From Pisaster brevispinus (lineage: Eukaryota > Echinodermata > Asteroidea > Forcipulatida > Asteriidae), in the NCBI GenBank assembly GCA_023634235.1, contig JAMKCF010000019.1, forward strand, positions 7,381,947 to 7,445,946: a stretch of 64,000 nucleotides of DNA. The letters run 5' to 3'. Below, piece after piece: positions 53,701 through 62,700 of the stretch. A model generated the notes under the pieces. The model made no database searches. It had not been told where the DNA came from and saw only the letters and a program-made list of their open reading frames with translations. Every line of letters begins with the position of its first letter. The first letter of the stretch is position 1. A program made the position numbers and the translations under genes.

Positions 53701-56700
53701 CATAGTGTGTGCAGGCAGCATCAGCTAATTGTCTGCGAGTGGACTCCAAATGCATGCATAATGTTGACCCCAGTGAGTTGTACATTGAGCAGTATGATGG
53801 AATTTGTACACAGTCAATTGGATTATGTTATATTACACTGGGTGTGCTCATGTTGCTGTCAGCTCAGCACATGGGATTCGCTCAACATGAAAAAGGTTTA
53901 ATAATGAGCACGACTGAGACTCAATTCTCTGTGCCCTAAGTACGTACAACATTAAATTTACAAGTTACAATTTCACAGAAAACATCAAATTATATTATTA
54001 TAATTTATTTATTTTTGCTTAAATGTACTCCATGTATGCATGAGGCTGTAAAAACAGGTGTTTCAAATCCATGTGAATATAAAGACAATCAACATGTAGC
54101 AAAGTTGCAAACTGTATCATGAAAAGAACCTGTGAAGTTATGGTTCCTTTTTACTACTTCTCAAGCATATGTGCTATTTTCCTGATTCTGAATTTGTTAA
54201 GATCTTCCCTAAGTTCAGTGACAAAAACGAAAGTATTATAATAATCAGTAATATTTCATGAAATATGTATTAGAAAACCATCAACTTAATGTTTAAGCCA
54301 ACAGATAAGAGGTGTTCATGACTATGGATGTGAAATAGTACAAATTCAGGGCTCAAAATTTGGGGGAAATCCACAATACCACATGGCCGGTAGCTCAAAA
54401 TGTTTAATGGACCAGAATTATTTTTTACAAGAGAAGGATTTAAATGAAAAAAAAGAAAAGAAAAACAAACTACTAGTAGACAGTTAAACATTTAAATTGT
54501 TTTAAATTGAACAAGCAGAACTTGTCCAGTCATGAGTTTACTGGCCCAATGCTAAAATCACTGGCCTTGTGCCTGCCGGCCAGTGCAATTTTCAAACCCT
54601 ACAAACCCAAGGACATGACTTGGCATTGAATAGACCTTGTCTTTTTGAAGGTACAGTTTTGGGGAAAACATTCTATACCGACAGGTCATCATTTACCTTT
54701 AAGTTGCCACTGATCTAAGTGCATACATTTAACTGGTTAACTGCAAGGACCTTGTTCTGGACTATCAATTCATTTGAACCTTACAGACTTATAGAATTTA
54801 AAGGCACAGAAACATCTTTGAAAGTGGGAGGGGCAGTGGCTTTGAGATGTGTGTAATGATTCATAGATTGCATAACTCTCCCAGTCAATATTCACTACAA
54901 TCTTTCGAAATTTATCAAATATTTGTTGCTTTATTCATAAAAATCACAACCTTCCAAAAGTAACAGACTGGATGAATTAAACAGCAAGCTGAAACCCAGG
55001 AGTGAATATTTAATCGAATCTGAAGATCTGGCCAGTGCTGAGGTCATCCCCTAATGCTGTTATTCAGCTATTACACATCTCATCACTAACCCTAAGGAAG
55101 GCACCTACAGAACTGACATGACATGGTTGAGTGATAATTCTATGCATGCAGGGCAGGGCTGGGAGTGCTAGGTCACCCTGTTAGTGCACACTCCCTCCCA
55201 TGTACATGTACAGTACTGTACACTCAATCTTGTACAGTACTGTATGTACAGTACTGTACACTCAATCTTGTACAGTACTGTACTCAGATCTTATGCAGGG
55301 GCTTTGTGGACTGATCAGCTATGGTCAAATAAATGTACACACACACAAACACTATACACCACATGTACATGTACAATAAATGCTCTTAATTAAGAGTAGA
55401 GTATACATGTAATTCAGATATTTTTATCTAATGCAGCAAATACAATAATACCCTTGTGAGATACGATAGATGATACACCTCATACAAAGTTTTACATTTG
55501 AATCCGTTTATTTTACTAGCCCTTGCATTCACAAAAACCAAATTATATGCCACAATGTATGCAGGCCTGATACTTTACAGAGGTAACAGGGGCAAGCCTC
55601 CATGTTCCCTGGTCATTTCCTTTGCACCCCTTGAAATGTTCCGATATAAATTTGTTTGGTATTTCCCTCATTAAGCCGCCCTTTACTGAGGAAAAAATGC
55701 CTTGCCCTTAAAAGAATGCGGTATAAGACCTATGTATGCTTTCAAAAACTGACAATCTAAAAAAGAAGTATGTGTAATCCCTTTAAAAACATATTAAAGT
55801 AAGACATCATATAGACACCTTTATTTAATGTAACAATTGCTTCCTCAGCTAAAGAACATTTTTTTAAGTCTAGGAGTATCATATTGTGGTAACAAAATCC
55901 CACTAAGGCAAGAGAAAAAACTAAAACCTATTTTGTATGCATCTTCATGAAGTACTTGAGAATTTAGCCAATGATTCACATTTATCCATGGAATTCCATG
56001 GTCTAAGCTTGTCCAAAAACAAGCTCTCAGTTTCAACCCAAGTCCAACAATGCTGTGTCACATTGCTTGCTCAGTGTAGGTAGAGCCAAGAGCTGTTTGT
56101 GTCAGAAAGATTTTTTGTTCAACATAATCCAATATAAACAGATCAAACATTCTCCCTGGGGTTTCACTCAACCAAGGCTTGTTAAAGAGAATTACAACCC
56201 CAAAAAGGGCATTTCATCTCTTCAAAATTGTTTTTGATCTCATTTTGGGGTAGACCTGTTTTTTCTACACCTGGCATTTGGAGCATCGGTACTCAATGGC
56301 CTTGTTTTTAGCTCCAGCAGCGCAGCAGAGTCGCAGCAGAGTACACTTGAAATTCTGAAGACAATTCATCAGAAAATTAATATTCCCCAAAATTTTCATA
56401 TTTTAATTGAGTATAAAATTAATTGAATTGTTAATTTCTGAAAAAATCGATATTGGTAATAATATGAATAACACAAGTACTTGAAAACGTTCTAACCAAA
56501 TATTTGGGTCTTCTTGAAAAATAAAGTTGATGCATCTTAAAATTTTGCCCCCCCCCCCAAAAAAAAGGGATTGTGTTTTTCAGTTCAACCTGTTCAAACT
56601 GTCAAAAAAATGTAAAATAACAATTGCTAAACACTGGTAAGGCCCAGAACAGCTGTGACTGTCTTTTAAAAAAAACCTCTCCTTTAAAATCATACCTGGG

Positions 56701-59700
56701 CCTGCCTGAGGTTGTGCTGTATTCATGTTCAGGTACGTGTACAACCTCTGTATACCTACATGTACATGTATTCTAATAATAATTCCCTTTCAATTCTTAT
56801 TCTAGGTTTACTTTGTGAAGTAACCACCTTTATGCAGCACCCGCTGAAAGGCTCTTGTTTGCCTTTCTACCTGAAAGAAGCTTTGAAGAGCCACTTGGGT
56901 ATGACTTATTGAACAGCCCAAACTAATCCTCTTTTTCAAAGTCACCTCCCACATACATTTTATGCAGCCTCTGGTTTATGTAAAATGTAAAATAAGCCAG
57001 GCATAAAAGAGACGACCATGCATAAAGGAGAAGCATTGCCATAAATACCAGAACAGATCTATTGCACCAAGTATGTTTTATCACTGATACCCTCTGTGTT
57101 TTAATGGTACTGTGTATGTTTGTTCATCAAACACTGGTTCACATTGTAAATGGATGTCCAGCAATGTCTTCTTCTGAACCAATGGGTAGTCAATTTCCAG
57201 CAAACTGAACATACTGTGATAGTACATGTACATGTATGGTATGTGTGTACATGAAAGAAAAAAAACCCAAATAAATAAAGTGTTGCACATGCTACAGTCC
57301 ACAAACTTGAGTTCATTTTTAAAAGAACATGTAGACCAACAATTGCTCAGAATGGCACACTTTAACTTATTTGAATTTCTTGTTTAGTTCTTTCTTTCCC
57401 CCCCCCCTTTTTTTTCACTGACTCACTTAAAAATCAATCCATTTTAGGTAGGGTTTCCCCTTTTCCTGAACACACACAGCAGCACACCTCAATACGTTTG
57501 CAGACGATTGCAGGGAATATAAGCATAAAATCATTTTTTGTGCCATGTTTTTCCATGATTTTTTTATAGCAACACTGACTCGAATTTCAGATGCATAGAT
57601 ATTCAGATGGCTTTGACCAGACATGCAACTTTGTAATTGAAAACAAAAAGAGGATATGGCCAAATACACAAAACTCTGTGTAGTGTTTTGAGTTTTGGCA
57701 CTATTTTATCTCAAAAAAGGAGAGGAAATCAGATGCATGCCTGATCAACCAGTTCAAAATACATGTATTGTTCCAAACAGCATCCTCCTCCTGCAGTTTA
57801 TTAAAAAAACAATCAATACACCCACCCTCTTCCCTATCCTTTCCTATAGGGTATTATAATAACCAGGGAACTTGTTATCTTTAAACTTTAAATCTGTTTT
57901 TTGTACTAGTATCATTTATTTGAAAGTTTGCTTTAGCCTACAGACGCTCAAGGCAGCCTCTCCTGTCTGAGACATTGAGAGAGCCTCATGTTCAGCAATC
58001 TCAGGGTGTTGGTTGTTCTCCTCATTCTCATTATGGATGCAGGGAGACATCATCCCATTGTCCGGGGCTTCTTATTTTATGTTCAATGTGTCATCTCATT
58101 AATAGTCGTCAGCTGATGTCTTTGCAGGGTGGCCAGGTCTGTGTTGGATCATTAGACAGACTCTCCTGTTCTTCTATGCGTGCAGCATATTTTCAAACCA
58201 AACAGCATTCATGAATCATCTGATGCATGTATTGTGCATTCTGCACATGTATGTATAATTTTGCATCTAGGTTTTCAACTTATGCAACTGGCAATAATAG
58301 GTTTGACATTTCCACTTACACGATGAAAACATTTGATCAAGGCACGTCTGTTAAATTTCCATTTCAAAAAATTGATTAAAATACATACCATGTACAAACT
58401 AGTACATGTATTTCTACCATATTATTTACATCTGTGTACTTTTGGAAACATTCAAACACATACTAATTACAATCATATTAACTGTAAATAGAATTTGTAG
58501 ACGTATGGATAAATTTGTGTTGATAAAATCCATTGAACATTCCTGTGCTTGTGCTCCACTTTACTTCAGGTACTTCTAGTTATTAACAGATGCTCATTGA
58601 CCTTTGGTTGGGTCATGTGTCACACACCATGAATGTTTAAAAATGTTCATTGTGACATGTATTAAGTTAGATTGGTTACTTTAGAGAAATGTCCTTTCTC
58701 TATGGCAAAAAGCAGTCTGACTGGTATACGGAATTTCAAAGCTTAACAGTGTCATGGTTCATTAGTTTTGACTCGTGCTCGCTTTATTGAGGGTGTTCAA
58801 AAACTATTGACACTAATGGCATTAACATGATCCTGACAATAATGGCATTAAAGCAATCCAGTGGGGATGGGCTCAGGAAGAACAATAGGTAAAAGAACCA
58901 GAAGTGTTAACAGTTTGATTGTTACCATCTGTGGAGGATATCTGCTATTCAGATCTTGACAAACAGCATTAGGTAATCCACAAGGTGGGCAACAAAAACA
59001 ACCATGGGACATTTTGCACCGCTGGTGTTTTTTTTACAGGCAGATTTCATGCCCATCAATTCAACTCTTGTTTTGACCAAACAAACCAAATAATGGCTGA
59101 TGCCACTTCCACTAATTTTGTTGTTTTTGAAGTATCAAAAAAAAAATTGCTCAGTTGTATTTGCTATGATGTGACTGGAAATCATTTGTCCTTTCAAAGA
59201 ATTGAACTACATGTAGGCCTACATGTATCTTTTCAAGTTTTGGCTGTGGGTTTGGTTTTATGACCATGAATGAGTGCTTTGGTTGGTACGATGTAGTTGC
59301 TCTGCAATTTATGGACAAGTTTAGTATCTATAGACTATACGGACCTACTTTGTAAATAACTGCTGACCTGTTTCCTCAATTAAAAAAAAAGTTAAAACAA
59401 AAAAGCAAACCAAAATACCTTTAAAATATTCATTCTGCCGCACTACACAATCGCCCACGTTTCCCTTGAACTTAAGTCACCTTGAACCTTACCATATAAG
59501 GTTTAATTGGATTTGCATGTAAACGGTATGAATATTTAACAACTGCCTCAGGTATTAAATGGCAGGGAACGATTTGGTCCCAAATTTTTGCATAGCAAAA
59601 CTGCTATGCAATTTTTTTTTTTGCATAGCAATCTCAAAATATTGCATAGCAGTCCATAAATTTTGTATAGCAAATTTTAAAATGCCTAAATATTGTTGAA

Positions 59701-62700
59701 AATTTAACCCTGTGACACAGGTTTATTTGTGTTTTTTAAGGCTTAATTTCAGGCCAAGGCTACTTTCAGAATGTCTTATAATTAAAGAATAAGACGCTCC
59801 AAAACTTAATATGAAAAAGGCCTATTCCCTTAACTTTTTTTTGACGTGTATTAAATGCACACGGTTTTCGTAGCGTAAAAAAAAAAAAAAAAAAAAAAAA
59901 AAAACTTTCCGATTTTTTAAATTTTTTTTAAACGATCTTATCCCCCTTTTTTCTGCCCTAAATAGTACTTGTTTTCATCAACAACCATTTTCATGGATTT
60001 GTAATTTGAGAATCGGTTTTATAGAACTTCTTTTGCAATGAAATCTTCGTGTTAACGATCGATAGACGACGCACATTGAGAAAAAATTCAATGAACTTTG
60101 CCCTGCAACGCCCTCTATCGGCAAAAGTTGTCGATGCTTGAATAGCCTGAACCCAACGCTGTGTATAGTACAGAATCCACGGGCGTGCGCCGCGTTGTGC
60201 AGCAATTCTTTACTCGACTCGTGAACGTGTATGGAGTTGGAGGCTAGCCAAGCTTCCTTATGAATATGAATTTATTGACGGGCCAATCACAGCGTGCGGA
60301 ATGTTGGTTAGGATGGACTTTGGACCTGCTGTTGTACTGAACAATAATACTACCATGTGTTGTGTGCGTGCGGGCGAACGTTGGCTACTCACTACCATGT
60401 GGTTAAGGGAAGTGCGTGCGTGTTTACTATGAATTGAACGATCGCGATCGCGGTCACATTAAATCTAGAAAATATCAAGACTTGCTAAACCATTTTGTGA
60501 ACTTAAAAATAATCTCTCTTTGGGATTTTACAACTGTACCCCTCATTTATTGTGAAAAGGAACAATTTTTTGACTAGCCTGGCGGGCTACTAAGGGAGGG
60601 TTTTGACTCGCACACCGCTGTTTTCACTCGCATTTGGCGACCGCTAATTTCGAACCCTACCGATGCTGCTTCCATCGACCCATCATGTGTGGGGGAATGT
60701 GGATCACAGCGCGGCGTCGTGCGCGAAATGATTGTTTCCCTTGCTCTAGTCTTAGGTTGTCGGACGTCACGCTAAATAAAAGGCAATTCCTCAAACACCC
60801 ACCGCCACAGCTTAGGTAAATGTGAATCCGAAACCTTGTGGGTGTAAACTTATTTATATAACTATACAATTTAGTAAAACTTGCATCGCAAATTGCATCT
60901 CAAATTGTGCGATGCACTTTGTAAAATTGCATCGCAAATCGCTCCAATTGCATCGCAAAATGCGATGCGATACAAGGGAAATCGTTCACTGAATGGGTGT
61001 GTTCATACAGATTGTATTGCATCCTTTCTTAAATTTGTAAATTTTAATTTTAAAGGTTTGGAAGAAATTTGTTTAATAAAGTGTGCAAATTTAAATATCC
61101 AGTGCACAATATTTCACAGACTACACGTATCGTTGTCCATCTAAGGACAAAATATTTGAACCCCAAAATAAATTGTATACGCTTTTATCTGAATAAATAA
61201 TAAGAATGTACTGATATTTCTAAAACCAAAGACCATGTTGTATTTTTTAAGACCTCAAGATTGTTTTAAACTAGAGATCTAATTGCAAAGATGTGTATAA
61301 AGTCAGATCACAAAGACATGACAAAAACAGATCACTATCCAGATGATCATGACACATACTAAATCCAGAATAACATTCCGTCACCATCCTCCCCGGAAGT
61401 TGAATATTTCTGAATATGTGGCAGTGTGTAGATCAAATACTTGAAATGCAGGCAAGTAATGTTACCTATCCATCCAAAATAAATGTATCTATGAGATGAC
61501 AATCCCTCCAGCAAACTCAAATCTTCTGGGATCTACATTTGTAAATGTGGCCAAAATTACATGACAGCATATGAATGTTTGAGCTGTATTATACCAGTAA
61601 AAAAAAAAAAAGTTTACAGGAATACAACTGGTACAGCATTTTCATTTCACTGTTTGCTAAAATAAACAGTTTATAAATGACTGGATGTTTACAATAAAAC
61701 ACTCCCAAATCTGGCGCAACTTTGTCCACCTCAGTTTCCAAGAACTGCATAATATGTATGATACAGTATGTTGCAGACAAAAGCCAAGTGCTGACCACCC
61801 CTTTGTCAAACCAAATGCATAAATCATCATTTTCAGTCAGACTCAGAGTGTACCATTCTAAATTTTTAGTTTTCTATTTTAAAACTAACATTTTTTAAAC
61901 TCTGGATAAAAGGATGAGGTACAAAATCCCCTTTGATATGTTTTCAACCCCTACTTAATCTAAATAGACACTTTTGAAGAATTTGGTACATGTACATCCT
62001 CTTCTTTTGGGGGGTTTTGAAAGATAATGTAAGAATAGCTCATGCAAAAATATTGTTAGGATGATTCCCACTTGAACTAACTTTAAACTTAGACTTTTTT
62101 GTATTTTATCACTTATTTACTTCTTTTAAAGTTATGTAAAAATGTTTGAGTGCAGAGAACATTTTTTTCCAAGAACGCTTAAAACTACTATTCTTCAATG
62201 GATATCACAAAATTATGTGATGGAATGATGATACTTTCCAGATCCATTTTGAAAAGTTAAGGAGTAGTAAACCTTGAACCTTTATGACCTGCAAGTATAA
62301 TTGAATACCAGTCAGTGCAGCCTGACAAGGGAGGATGGCAAACCACTAAGGTGATTTCAACTGGTAATTATCTACCGATTCCTACACCACCATACTGTAC
62401 ATTTATAAAGCTGTCTCCGCAGCTTTGTATGCCATTTTAAAGTACAAACAGCAACTGCTGATATCACTTGCGATTGCGCGACACAACAATAACACGTGCT
62501 GTTGAGAGGTATCTCCTGAATCAAGACTAGATTGAAAGTGGATGTGCGTCAGTAACACACCTGGGTCATAAGTGTAGCCTAGGCACATATTGGTTACATT
62601 GCACATACATGCTACTGGCTTCACAAGCATTCTTGCCAGACACACTTTGGATGGTAGTAGCTTTAAGGTTACAATTAAACCTGACATATTCCAAGTATCA

